NCBI GenBank assembly: GCA_002479785.1
Contig: DLPD01000007.1
Span: forward strand, 1 to 31,290
Source of the DNA: Cytophagaceae bacterium UBA7467
Lineage (GTDB): Bacteria; Bacteroidota; Bacteroidia; Cytophagales; Spirosomataceae
DNA length: 31,290 nt
Reading direction: 5' to 3'
The notes below the pieces were generated by a model. The model made no database searches, had not been told where the DNA came from, and saw only the letters and a program-made list of their open reading frames with translations. This document shows positions 15,451 to 22,514 of this stretch, piece after piece; the stretch's first letter is position 1, and each line of letters begins with the position of its first letter. A program made the position numbers and the translations under genes.

Positions 15451-16027
15451 TACAATGTTTCCCATCTTCTTGAAAATGGATCAAATCCAGACCTTGGTCG
15501 TGGGAGGAGGAAATGTAGCTTTAGAAAAGGCATCTGCGATTTTGCGCAATTCACCAGAGGCAAAACTGACTTTAGTGGCGCCCTTTTTTCGTCCAGAAAC
15601 AATCGAATATTTGCAGGATTTTCCGCAAGTAAAGCTCCTCGAGCGAGCATTTCAGCCTTCTGATTTAGTCGGCTTAGATTTGATTATTTGTGCGACAGAT
15701 TCTCCTGCCTTGCACGCGGAAATCAAAGCCCTAGCCGCTGCCCAGCATTTGCTTTGCAATGTGGCGGATACACCGCCTTTGTGCGATTTTTATTTAGGAT
15801 CCATCGTCCAAAAAGGGGATTTGAAGATAGCGATCTCGACGAATGGGAAGTCCCCTACTTTGGCCAAAAGAATCAGAGCCTTTCTAGAAGACGTCATCCC
15901 GGAGGACATCCAAACCTCCCTCGATCAATTAGAGGCTGCCCGTAAAACATTAAAGGGTGACTTTCAAGAGAAAATCACCCAATTAAATGAACTAACTAAG
16001 AATCTAATTTTTCGCAAGAAAGACTAG
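15443..16027 (+). CDS. Precorrin-2 dehydrogenase / sirohydrochlorin ferrochelatase (siroheme synthase N-domain type)
   Basis: This enzyme oxidises precorrin-2 to sirohydrochlorin with NAD+ and, in Met8p/CysG-N-type proteins, inserts iron to give siroheme for sulfite or nitrite reductases. The 194 aa contain the Rossmann loop VVGGGNVALEKA (19-30), NVADTPPLCDF with D107 at the position of the catalytic Asp of CysG, and AISTNGKSPTLAKRIR (128-143). There is no methyltransferase domain, and no cobA or hemD gene lies nearby. The ATG at 15443 overlaps the rlmN stop region; an ATG at 15455 (MFPIFLKM) is also plausible. The stop forms CTAG with the convergent exuT stop. The 3' coding part carries a hairpin that could terminate exuT transcription. 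Confidence 0.88.
   Translation: MPNTMFPIFLKMDQIQTLVVGGGNVALEKASAILRNSPEAKLTLVAPFFRPETIEYLQDFPQVKLLERAFQPSDLVGLDLIICATDSPALHAEIKALAAAQHLLCNVADTPPLCDFYLGSIVQKGDLKIAISTNGKSPTLAKRIRAFLEDVIPEDIQTSLDQLEAARKTLKGDFQEKITQLNELTKNLIFRKKD
15940..15980 (-). terminator. Candidate intrinsic terminator of the hexuronate operon, embedded in the siroheme gene
   Basis: Read leftward, GGGTGA (15980-15975) pairs with TCACCC (15960-15955). Three inner A-T pairs follow across a mismatch around a six-base loop. A T-rich tail TTTAATGTTTTA comes next. It lies 44 nt beyond the exuT stop, inside convergent coding sequence. The T-run is interrupted, so strength is uncertain. Confidence 0.45.
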
Positions 16028-17307
16028 TCGTCGATCTTCGCTGTCTCCAGCGTGGGCACTAACGTGTAAATAATCAACCAAGCTAACACGTAAGCACTTC
16101 CGCATAGCAAGAAGATGATGTTATAACCGTCGTTGATATTACCTAATAACTTGTATTTATCTAATAGGGAACCTACGATCATCGGGAAGAAAATACCCCC
16201 TACAGACCCAGCCATACCCCCGATTCCAATCACAGAACTCACCGCTTTCTTTGGGAACATATCCGTCGCAATCGAGTAAATATTCGCGCTCCAAGCCTGG
16301 TGAGCCGCCGCAGCTAAGGAAATTAATCCTACCGCTTGCCAAATGTTATCGCAGTAACGCGCTAACATAATAGGTACTACCGCAACTGCGAAGCTGAACA
16401 TCGACCACTTGCGAGCCTTGAACGAAGGCCAGCCTTTGTTAATCAAGTAACCTGACAACCAACCGCCGCCAATACTACCAATTGTCGTCGCTGTATACAC
16501 GATGATCAATTCTAAGCTTGGTTTCTTTAAATCTAAATGGAAACGCTCTGAGAAGTACGATGGCAACCAGAAAAGGAAGAACCACCAGATCGGATCCGTG
16601 AACATTTTGCCAAAAAAGAAGGCCCAAGTCTGCTTAAACCCGAACAATTTACCCCAACGAACCGGTGTCACGTTGTCATCTTTCACTTCCATATCCGCAT
16701 GGATGTAGTCGAATTCCGCTTTCGATAAAGACTTATGTTTAGAAGGCACCTCATAGTAGAACCACCAGAAGATCAACCAGACGAATCCTATGGCCCCTGT
16801 TGCAATAAAGGCCATTTCCCAGCCGTAAACTCCTAGGATCCAAGGCACTAAAATGGGTGCCGCCACCGCTCCAATATTGGCTCCTGAATTAAAGATCCCC
16901 GTCGCTAAGGCACGTTCGTTTTTAGGGAACCATTCTGCTACGGTCTTAATCGCTGCAGGGAAGTTTCCCGCCTCGCCTAAACCTAGCAAACCACGCATAA
17001 ACGCAAAGCTCATCGTGCCAGTCGCTAAGGCATGCATCATCGCCGCGATGCTCCAAACAATAATGGATATGGAATAGCCTAATTTCGTTCCGATTCGATC
17101 AATTATCCCGCCAAAACCCAATAAACTAATCGCATAGGCTGCTTGGAAAGTGATCACAATGTTCGAATAGTCTGTTTCAGACCAGTCAAATTGCTTTTCC
17201 AAGACCGGTTTTAATAAACCGATTACTTGACGGTCCAGGTAATTAATCGTCGTCGCGAAAAATAGCAGTGCGCATATTTTCCAGCGGTACTTTCCAATGG
17301 TTTCCAT
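16024..17307 (-). CDS. exuT: MFS hexuronate transporter (ExuT type, anion:cation symporter family)
   Basis: A 427-aa inner-membrane importer with 12 predicted helices. Family sequences present are INYLDRQVIGLLKPVLEKQFDWSETDYSNIV near residues 21-52 and MRGLLGLGEAGNFPAAIKTVAEWFPKNERALATGIFNSGANIGA, the hallmark of the ACS branch that includes ExuT. The second half begins after a cytoplasmic loop (VPSKHKSLSKAEFDYI). It is the last gene of uxaB-uxaC-kdgK-kdgA-exuT and starts one base after kdgA, so glucuronate and/or galacturonate is the most likely substrate. That choice rests on operon context as well as family, since ACS transporters also carry other organic anions. Its stop overlaps the convergent siroheme gene. 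Confidence 0.9.
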   Translation of the reverse strand: METIGKYRWKICALLFFATTINYLDRQVIGLLKPVLEKQFDWSETDYSNIVITFQAAYAISLLGFGGIIDRIGTKLGYSISIIVWSIAAMMHALATGTMSFAFMRGLLGLGEAGNFPAAIKTVAEWFPKNERALATGIFNSGANIGAVAAPILVPWILGVYGWEMAFIATGAIGFVWLIFWWFYYEVPSKHKSLSKAEFDYIHADMEVKDDNVTPVRWGKLFGFKQTWAFFFGKMFTDPIWWFFLFWLPSYFSERFHLDLKKPSLELIIVYTATTIGSIGGGWLSGYLINKGWPSFKARKWSMFSFAVAVVPIMLARYCDNIWQAVGLISLAAAAHQAWSANIYSIATDMFPKKAVSSVIGIGGMAGSVGGIFFPMIVGSLLDKYKLLGNINDGYNIIFLLCGSAYVLAWLIIYTLVPTLETAKIDD

Positions 17308-17308
17308 A

Positions 17309-17971
17309 TTATAGTTCGTGATAGGTTTTGATCAGGTTAGCGATCGTGTTAGAGATAGAGGTATAATCTTGTTTTTGAATTAATTCAGCTGGGAACAATT
17401 GAGAACCCATTCCCACTGCCGCTGCGCCTGCACCAAACCAGGTCTTCAAGCTTTCGCGGTTAGGTTCCACACCACCGGTTACCATGATTTTAGTCTTCGG
17501 CATCGGGCCTTGAATGGCTTTCACGAAAGCAGGTCCTACCACGTTTCCTGGGAATATTTTTACGTATTTAGCGCCTAAAATCTCCGCATTACGAATCTCT
17601 GTCAAGGTCATCGTGCCTGGCATCCACGGGATATTGTGTTTCGCACAAACCTCGCCTACGGAGGCCGTCGTAAAGGGTTGTAACATAAAATCTGCACCCA
17701 TTTCAATGAATTCCGTCGCCTGTTGTGCATCGAAAATCGTTCCGATTCCTAACACTAAATCAGGGCATTCTTTTTCACAGAAGTCAATTAATTTCGCAAA
17801 GATGGCTGGAGCTGCTTCGCCGCGGTTCGTGAATTCAAATACGCGAATTCCACCGTCGTAGCAGGCTTTCAAAACGTTCTGGGCGATCGTTTGATCGGCG
17901 TTGAAAAATAAAGGAACGATAGGCGTTTCCGCTAATCGAGAGTATACTATATCTGCTGAATGTCTAGCCAT
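17309..17971 (-). CDS. kdgA: 2-dehydro-3-deoxy-6-phosphogluconate aldolase (KDPG/KHG aldolase)
   Basis: It splits KDPG into pyruvate and glyceraldehyde-3-phosphate, the last step of hexuronate breakdown. The 220-aa class I aldolase has E46 in RVFEFTNRG, where E45 acts as the base in the E. coli enzyme, and the Schiff-base Lys K138 in YVKIFPGNVVG. It also has the pyruvate/phosphate-binding GIGTIFD and MVTGGVEPN. Its N-terminal part matches the extended KdgA/Eda form used in Bacteroidota hexuronate operons. It is two bases from kdgK upstream and one base from exuT downstream, so one transcript is almost certain. 4-hydroxy-2-oxoglutarate cleavage is possible, as in other Eda enzymes. Confidence 0.93.
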   Translation of the reverse strand: MARHSADIVYSRLAETPIVPLFFNADQTIAQNVLKACYDGGIRVFEFTNRGEAAPAIFAKLIDFCEKECPDLVLGIGTIFDAQQATEFIEMGADFMLQPFTTASVGEVCAKHNIPWMPGTMTLTEIRNAEILGAKYVKIFPGNVVGPAFVKAIQGPMPKTKIMVTGGVEPNRESLKTWFGAGAAAVGMGSQLFPAELIQKQDYTSISNTIANLIKTYHEL

Positions 17972-17973
17972 GA

Positions 17974-18984
17974 TTATCTTTTTAATCGTCCGGTAATATC
18001 ACCACCCATGACGGTTTCAATTTCGTCTAAGTTCGATAAATTAATATCTCCTTCGATCGTATGTTTTAATGCAGATGCTGCCACCGCAAAGGCTAAAGAC
18101 TTCGCCTCATCGCCATAAACCAAGTTTCCGTAAATGTATCCGGCCATGAAAGCATCTCCTCCGCCTATGCGATCGACGATTTGAGAGATTTCTACGGTGT
18201 CAGACTTAATCACTTTCGAGCCATCAAACGAGGTGGCAGATAAGGTATTTTGGGAGGCAGAAATCTGACCTCTTTTGGTATTTATAATCTTCTTGATGTT
18301 CGGGAAACGCGCTTTAATCTGAACACAGATATCGTGCCAGCCACTTTTGTGTTTACCCGTAGGGACAATGTCTAAGATATCTTCCGCATCCGCTTTTCCG
18401 CACACGATAATGTCGCATTGTGCGATCAAATCAGGCATTACTTCTTTCACGGATTTTCCATATTGCCAAAGGTTTTTTCGGTAATTCACATCTGCCGAAA
18501 TCGTCAACCCTTGCGCTTTAGCCTCTTTTAAAGCGGCGGTTAAAGCTACGGTTGCTGCCTCCGAAATGGCCGGCGTAATGCCCGTCCAGTGGAACCAACC
18601 CGCTCCTTGGAAGATTTCTTTCCAATTAAAATCAGCTGGATTCAAATTCGCAAAGGCAGAATCCGCCCGGTCATAGGTCACTTTGCTAGGGCGCATCGCT
18701 GCTCCAAACTCCACGAAATACAAGCCTAAACGGCCTTCTTTATAGGCTGTATGTGACATATCCACACCCACTTGACGGTAATAACCAGTCGCTGCTTTGC
18801 CTAATTCGTTATTGGGAAAGCAAGTCACGTGTTCCGCTGGGATACCGATGTGGGCTAATCCGCCCGCCACGTTTGCCTCGCCGCCACCATAGGTGATGTT
18901 TAATGACTGAGCTTGGGTAATGCGACCATAGCCTGCAGGGCTTAAACGACCCATGATTTCCCCAAAAGTGATAACCTTCTTCAT
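17974..18984 (-). CDS. kdgK: 2-dehydro-3-deoxygluconokinase (PfkB family)
   Basis: It phosphorylates KDG with ATP to give KDPG, the substrate of the neighbouring aldolase. The 336-aa ribokinase-fold protein has the N-terminal sugar-binding TYGGGEANVAGGLAHIG (31-47) and ADVNYRKNLW (164-173). The ATP/anion-hole motif RIGGGDAFMAGY (272-283) carries D277 as catalytic base. Specificity for KDG is inferred mainly from the operon, since PfkB kinases are hard to separate by sequence. Its ATG shares one base with the uxaC stop (TAATG), which suggests translational coupling. Confidence 0.92.
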   Translation of the reverse strand: MKKVITFGEIMGRLSPAGYGRITQAQSLNITYGGGEANVAGGLAHIGIPAEHVTCFPNNELGKAATGYYRQVGVDMSHTAYKEGRLGLYFVEFGAAMRPSKVTYDRADSAFANLNPADFNWKEIFQGAGWFHWTGITPAISEAATVALTAALKEAKAQGLTISADVNYRKNLWQYGKSVKEVMPDLIAQCDIIVCGKADAEDILDIVPTGKHKSGWHDICVQIKARFPNIKKIINTKRGQISASQNTLSATSFDGSKVIKSDTVEISQIVDRIGGGDAFMAGYIYGNLVYGDEAKSLAFAVAASALKHTIEGDINLSNLDEIETVMGGDITGRLKR

Positions 18985-20390
18985 TACTCTTCGAAATTAA
19001 AAAATCCTGCCGCGTTGTTATACGAAATGTCTTGGACTAGCTTACCTATCCAAGCAATATCCGCCGGCAATTCGCCATTTTCCACGTCTGCGCCCAGTAA
19101 ATTACATAAGATTCTTCTAAAATACTCATGTCTTGGAAACGAAAGGAAACTTCTGGAGTCTGTTAACATCCCCACGAAGTGGCTTAACATCCCCATATTG
19201 GATAAAGCATTGATCTGCTTTTCCATGCCGTCTTTTTGGTCCAAGAACCACCAACCAGACCCGAATTGCATCTTTCCAACAATCGTTCCATCTTGGAAAT
19301 TACCCGTCATCGTCGCTAATAATTCGTTATCGCGAGGATTCAAATTATACAAGATCGTCTTCGCTAATTGATTCGTCGAATCTAACTGATTCAAGAATTT
19401 CGATAAAGGTCGCGCCTGCTCAAAATCCCCAATCGAATCAAATCCCGTATCAGGACCTAAAGTAGTCAATAAACGGTCATTGTTATTGCGAATCGCCCCT
19501 AGGTGGAATTGTTGCGTCCAACCTTTGGCATGATCTAAATGCGCAAAATACACCAGCATCGCTGATTTAAACTGCACTTTCTCTTTCTGATTAATCGTTT
19601 TACCGGTCATTAATCGCTCGAAAATGTGTGCGATTTCCTGCTCCGTATAATCGTCAGCGTAAATCTGCTCAAGCCCGTGGTCACTTAAACGACATCCCAC
19701 TGAATGGAAAAAATCGTGTCTCGCCGCTATTGCTTTCTTGTAATCCGCTAAGCTTTGAATCTCCATGTTAGCCGCAGCTGACAATGAATTCACATACTCC
19801 ACGAAAACGATTTCGTTATCAACGCCCATCGCTTTATCTGGACGGAAGGTAGGCAAGACTTTGATCGCAAATCCACTCGCTTTGATTTGTTGGTGATAAG
19901 CCAAATTGTCGATCGGATCATCCGTCGTACAAAGCACCTTTGCGTTCATTTTTAGCAATAAATTCCGCACAGAAAATTCCTTTGTACGCAAAAGGGCATT
20001 ACACTGATCGTAAATGCGTTTTCCACTCTCCGCATTCAATAATTCGCTAATCCCGAAATAACGCTGTAACTCTAAATGTGTCCAGTGGTATAAAGGATTA
20101 CGCATCGTGTAGGGCACCGTTTCCGCCCATTTCAAGAATTTCTCCTCGTCAGACGCATTTCCCGTGATGTATTTTTCATCCACACCATGTGCACGCATCG
20201 CCCGCCATTTGTAGTGGTCGCCGGCTAACCAGATTTGGGAAATGTTATCGAATTGCTTGTCTTCCGCGATTTGCTCCGGGATTAAGTGATTATGGTAATC
20301 AATAATAGGCATCTGTGCCGCATATTGATGGTACAAAGTTTGTGCTGTCTCAGACTGCAACAAGAAATCTTTATCTAAAAACGCTTTCAT
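18984..20390 (-). CDS. uxaC: Glucuronate (uronate) isomerase UxaC
   Basis: UxaC interconverts D-glucuronate with D-fructuronate and D-galacturonate with D-tagaturonate. The 468-aa amidohydrolase-fold protein begins MKAFLDKDFLLQSETAQTLYHQYA and has the metal-site IDYHNHL (30-36, H33 and H35). Other family blocks are IWLAGDHYKWRAMRAHGV, RNPLYHWTHLELQRYFGI, CTTDDPIDNLAYH, VLPTFRPDKA and LTDSRSFLSFPRHEYFRRILC. Length is normal. It is separated from uxaB by 191 nt filled with 7-bp repeats, the only large gap in this operon, so it might have its own promoter, but I see no clear -33/-7 pair there. Confidence 0.95.
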   Translation of the reverse strand: MKAFLDKDFLLQSETAQTLYHQYAAQMPIIDYHNHLIPEQIAEDKQFDNISQIWLAGDHYKWRAMRAHGVDEKYITGNASDEEKFLKWAETVPYTMRNPLYHWTHLELQRYFGISELLNAESGKRIYDQCNALLRTKEFSVRNLLLKMNAKVLCTTDDPIDNLAYHQQIKASGFAIKVLPTFRPDKAMGVDNEIVFVEYVNSLSAAANMEIQSLADYKKAIAARHDFFHSVGCRLSDHGLEQIYADDYTEQEIAHIFERLMTGKTINQKEKVQFKSAMLVYFAHLDHAKGWTQQFHLGAIRNNNDRLLTTLGPDTGFDSIGDFEQARPLSKFLNQLDSTNQLAKTILYNLNPRDNELLATMTGNFQDGTIVGKMQFGSGWWFLDQKDGMEKQINALSNMGMLSHFVGMLTDSRSFLSFPRHEYFRRILCNLLGADVENGELPADIAWIGKLVQDISYNNAAGFFNFEE

Positions 20391-20410
20391 CAGTTGTCGT
20401 TTAATTAATT

Positions 20411-20572
20411 CAGTAGCCAGTGGGCAGTGGTCAGTGGGCAGTGGTCAGTGGTCAGTGGGCAGTGGGCGGTGGTCAGTGGGCAGCCATCATTCACCATTTA
20501 CCATTTACCATTCACCATTTACCATTTACCATTCCTTCTTTATGCTTTATGCTCTATTCTTTATGCTTTAAA
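20411..20572. repeat. Three adjacent 7-bp tandem arrays between uxaB and uxaC
   Basis: On the plus strand, 20411-20487 holds about eleven heptamers of CAGTGGK type (nine close copies at 20418-20480). Then 20491-20532 holds six units arranged as two copies of a 21-bp block (one TCACCAT plus two TTACCAT). Then 20538-20572 holds five units of CTTTATG type. All share a 7-bp period but not sequence. They fill the 191-nt gap of the operon almost completely. The first array shares a 15-mer with the CzcA-TolC linker array. Confidence 0.9.
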
Positions 20573-20581
20573 TCTATACTC

Positions 20582-22033
20582 TTAAATATATTTCGTTACT
20601 CCCTCCACAAATCCAGGAACGGCCGTTAAATCTGTGCCCCATAGATCTGTATTGGATAATACTTTTTTCAATTCAAAATCTTTCCAAGCCTCGTAGAAAT
20701 AAGGCGCATAGTCACATTGGATAGGGTAGGCTTCTCCGTTGCTATCGCCATAGTATTTTCCACCTTCTTCTCTCACCGCGTGCATAAATTGCAAGTAGGC
20801 TGCGAAGCCCATGCAGAAAAGTTCAGGAGCCTTGCCAAAGTTTTTAGCATAATTAACTAACAAGGGCACGTTACGCATACGCATTTTGGTGGTATACTGC
20901 ACCGTAATGTCAATCAATTTGTGGTTGATGAACGGATTACGGAAACGGTCTAGCACTGAACGGCCAAAGCGATCTGCCACCTTGAAATCCATTTTATAAG
21001 GGATGCCCAGTGCTAATTCACTCAGCATTAAGTTCATGATCAATTTGCTTAAATAGCCATTCGCCATCACGTCTTTCACGAGGCGGAAACCTAATAAAAA
21101 GGACATTCCGCATAATAAGGTGTGCGTTCCATTCAATAAGCGCAATTTCAATTCGCGGTAGATTTCGATATCCTCCGCAATGATGACCCCTTTATCTGCT
21201 GGGGCAAAGGAAAGCACCTCTTTTACTTTGGCCCCTCCTTGAATGGCCCACAGGCTATATACCTCCGAAATGATCATTAAGGAATCTTCATAGCCTACCT
21301 GCGCGCAAATCTCCGCATTCGTTGCTGCATCCGGGCTACCAGGAACGATGCGATCCACTAGGGAATTACAGAAGTGATTCGCCGTTTCTAGCCAAGACAC
21401 AAACTCCGCAGATAAACCGTGGTCCGCTGCTAATTTTAAGACAATGCCTTTTAACACATCTCCGTTGTTGATAATTAATTCCGTGGGAACAATGACCATT
21501 CCAGAGGCAGCAGATCCAGCGAAATGGGTGAAACGCGCATGCAAGAACGCCAATAATTTAGCGGGGAAAGAGTTAGGGCAACCGTTCGAAATCGGATCGT
21601 TTGCCACGTAAGTAATGCCTACCTCAGTTGTGTTCGAAAGGATGATTTGCATCTCTTCGCTCTTCGCGCATTCGATGATTTTATCCCAGTCCTTCGAAGC
21701 GGTGATGGTTCTGGAAATGGAGGAGTTAATGATGTTCTCTTCTTTAGCCACTCCATCTTCAATTCCTTTGATGCAATGCGTATACAATCCATCTTGTTCA
21801 TCGAAGGCATCTGCCCCACCTTTAGTCGTCGATTTTACGACTACCACACGACCCTTAAAAATTCCGGCGCGGTTCGCTTTGTCGATATAGAAATCGCATA
21901 GTCCGCGTTGCAAAACCCCGGTCCCAAATTGCAGGACCTTCTCTGGATAGGAGAATATTTCCGGCGATGGAACTTGTAAAGCAATAGAAGATTGAAGTTT
22001 ACCTGACTCCAGGAATTTTTTAGATAAGCGCAT
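20582..22033 (-). CDS. uxaB: Tagaturonate reductase / altronate oxidoreductase UxaB
   Basis: UxaB reduces D-tagaturonate to D-altronate with NADH. The 483-aa protein of the polyol/mannitol dehydrogenase family has the dinucleotide-binding LQFGTGVLQRGLCDFYID (34-51) and the catalytic signature K296-xxxx-N301-xx-H304 in LKLRLLNGTHTL. The family cannot by itself separate tagaturonate from fructuronate reductase (UxuB); the start of the protein and the shared operon with uxaC favour UxaB. It is the first gene of the hexuronate operon. Upstream are 88 nt holding a terminator-like hairpin and then the DUF3467 gene. Altronate dehydratase (uxaA), which should follow in the pathway, is absent from the operon. 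Confidence 0.9.
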   Translation of the reverse strand: MRLSKKFLESGKLQSSIALQVPSPEIFSYPEKVLQFGTGVLQRGLCDFYIDKANRAGIFKGRVVVVKSTTKGGADAFDEQDGLYTHCIKGIEDGVAKEENIINSSISRTITASKDWDKIIECAKSEEMQIILSNTTEVGITYVANDPISNGCPNSFPAKLLAFLHARFTHFAGSAASGMVIVPTELIINNGDVLKGIVLKLAADHGLSAEFVSWLETANHFCNSLVDRIVPGSPDAATNAEICAQVGYEDSLMIISEVYSLWAIQGGAKVKEVLSFAPADKGVIIAEDIEIYRELKLRLLNGTHTLLCGMSFLLGFRLVKDVMANGYLSKLIMNLMLSELALGIPYKMDFKVADRFGRSVLDRFRNPFINHKLIDITVQYTTKMRMRNVPLLVNYAKNFGKAPELFCMGFAAYLQFMHAVREEGGKYYGDSNGEAYPIQCDYAPYFYEAWKDFELKKVLSNTDLWGTDLTAVPGFVEGVTKYI

Positions 22034-22060
22034 AGTAATTCTAATTTCATTTAAAAGTCA

Positions 22061-22105
22061 AAAATCCCACCTTTTTACCTGATTTTCAGCTAAAAAAATG
22101 GGATT
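22061..22105 (-). terminator. Terminator-like hairpin between the DUF3467 gene and uxaB
   Basis: Read leftward, AATCCCA (22105-22099) pairs with TGGGATT (22069-22063); seven T pair with five A inside, around a 15-nt loop. TTTTTGACTTTT follows. It starts 16 nt after the DUF3467 stop and ends 28 nt before uxaB. It may end DUF3467 transcription or act in the uxaB leader. Confidence 0.5.
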
Positions 22106-22121
22106 AAATGACCTAAAACGT

Positions 22122-22442
22122 TTACGCTTCGCCTATGGGGCCGTTATAATTCATGGGGAATTGGAAACCTGCGGCATCCCCTTCCTTCATAATAGGGCCA
22201 AAGGCCTCTTCGTACTTCTGAACATTTTCTTGTAACGCCTGCATTAAACGGTAAGCGTGGTCAGGAGTCATCACAACTCTCGACTTTACTTTCGCCTTAG
22301 GCAAGCCTGGAAGGATGCGAATGAAGTCCATCACAAATTCAGATGGGCTATGTGCGATTAACGCCAAATTCACATAATGACCTTCCGCCATCTCTTCTGG
22401 AAGTTCGATATTCAGTTGATTTTCTTCTGCTGGGTTTTCCAT
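22122..22442 (-). CDS. DUF3467 domain protein
   Basis: A 106-aa small, acidic, probably cytoplasmic protein matching the DUF3467 family. The core is GHYVNLALIAHSPSEFVMDFIRILPGLPKAKVKSRVVMTPDHAYRLMQALQENVQKYEEAFGPI, with the characteristic Y-x-N, SEFVxDF, and V-x-S-R-x-x-x-(S/T)-P elements. No signal peptide or membrane segment is seen. The function is unknown. It sits 72 nt downstream of rpoC, behind a good intrinsic terminator, so it may be expressed by read-through or from its own promoter. From memory, DUF3467 genes lie next to rpoC in other Bacteroidota too, which would suggest a link to transcription; this is inference. Confidence 0.85.
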   Translation of the reverse strand: MENPAEENQLNIELPEEMAEGHYVNLALIAHSPSEFVMDFIRILPGLPKAKVKSRVVMTPDHAYRLMQALQENVQKYEEAFGPIMKEGDAAGFQFPMNYNGPIGEA

Positions 22443-22456
22443 ATTTCTGTTCTAGT

Positions 22457-22493
22457 AAAAAATAAACCCCCGAACTTAAGAAAAGCCGGGGGT
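22457..22493 (-). terminator. Intrinsic terminator after rpoC
   Basis: Read leftward, ACCCCCG (22493-22487) pairs with CGGGGGT (22472-22466), with a 14-nt loop, followed by TTTATTTTTT. The stem starts 22 nt after the rpoC stop and the T-tract reaches to within 15 nt of the DUF3467 start. Confidence 0.85.
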
Positions 22494-22514
22494 CTATTCA
22501 AATGAATCTACAAA

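Noticed and set aside
16039..16052. CGCTG-TCTC-CAGCG hairpin after the siroheme gene as its terminator
   Set aside because: No T-run follows in the rightward direction; it lies in exuT coding sequence and is short.
20411..20572. Possible CRISPR array
   Set aside because: Units are 7 bp, directly adjacent and without unique spacers; no cas genes in the window.
20420..20629. Rightward reading frame through the heptamer arrays (repeated SGQWAV and HHLPFTI residues)
   Set aside because: It is only the translation of 7-bp repeats in the uxaB-uxaC gap and runs into the antisense of uxaB; no start context or family.
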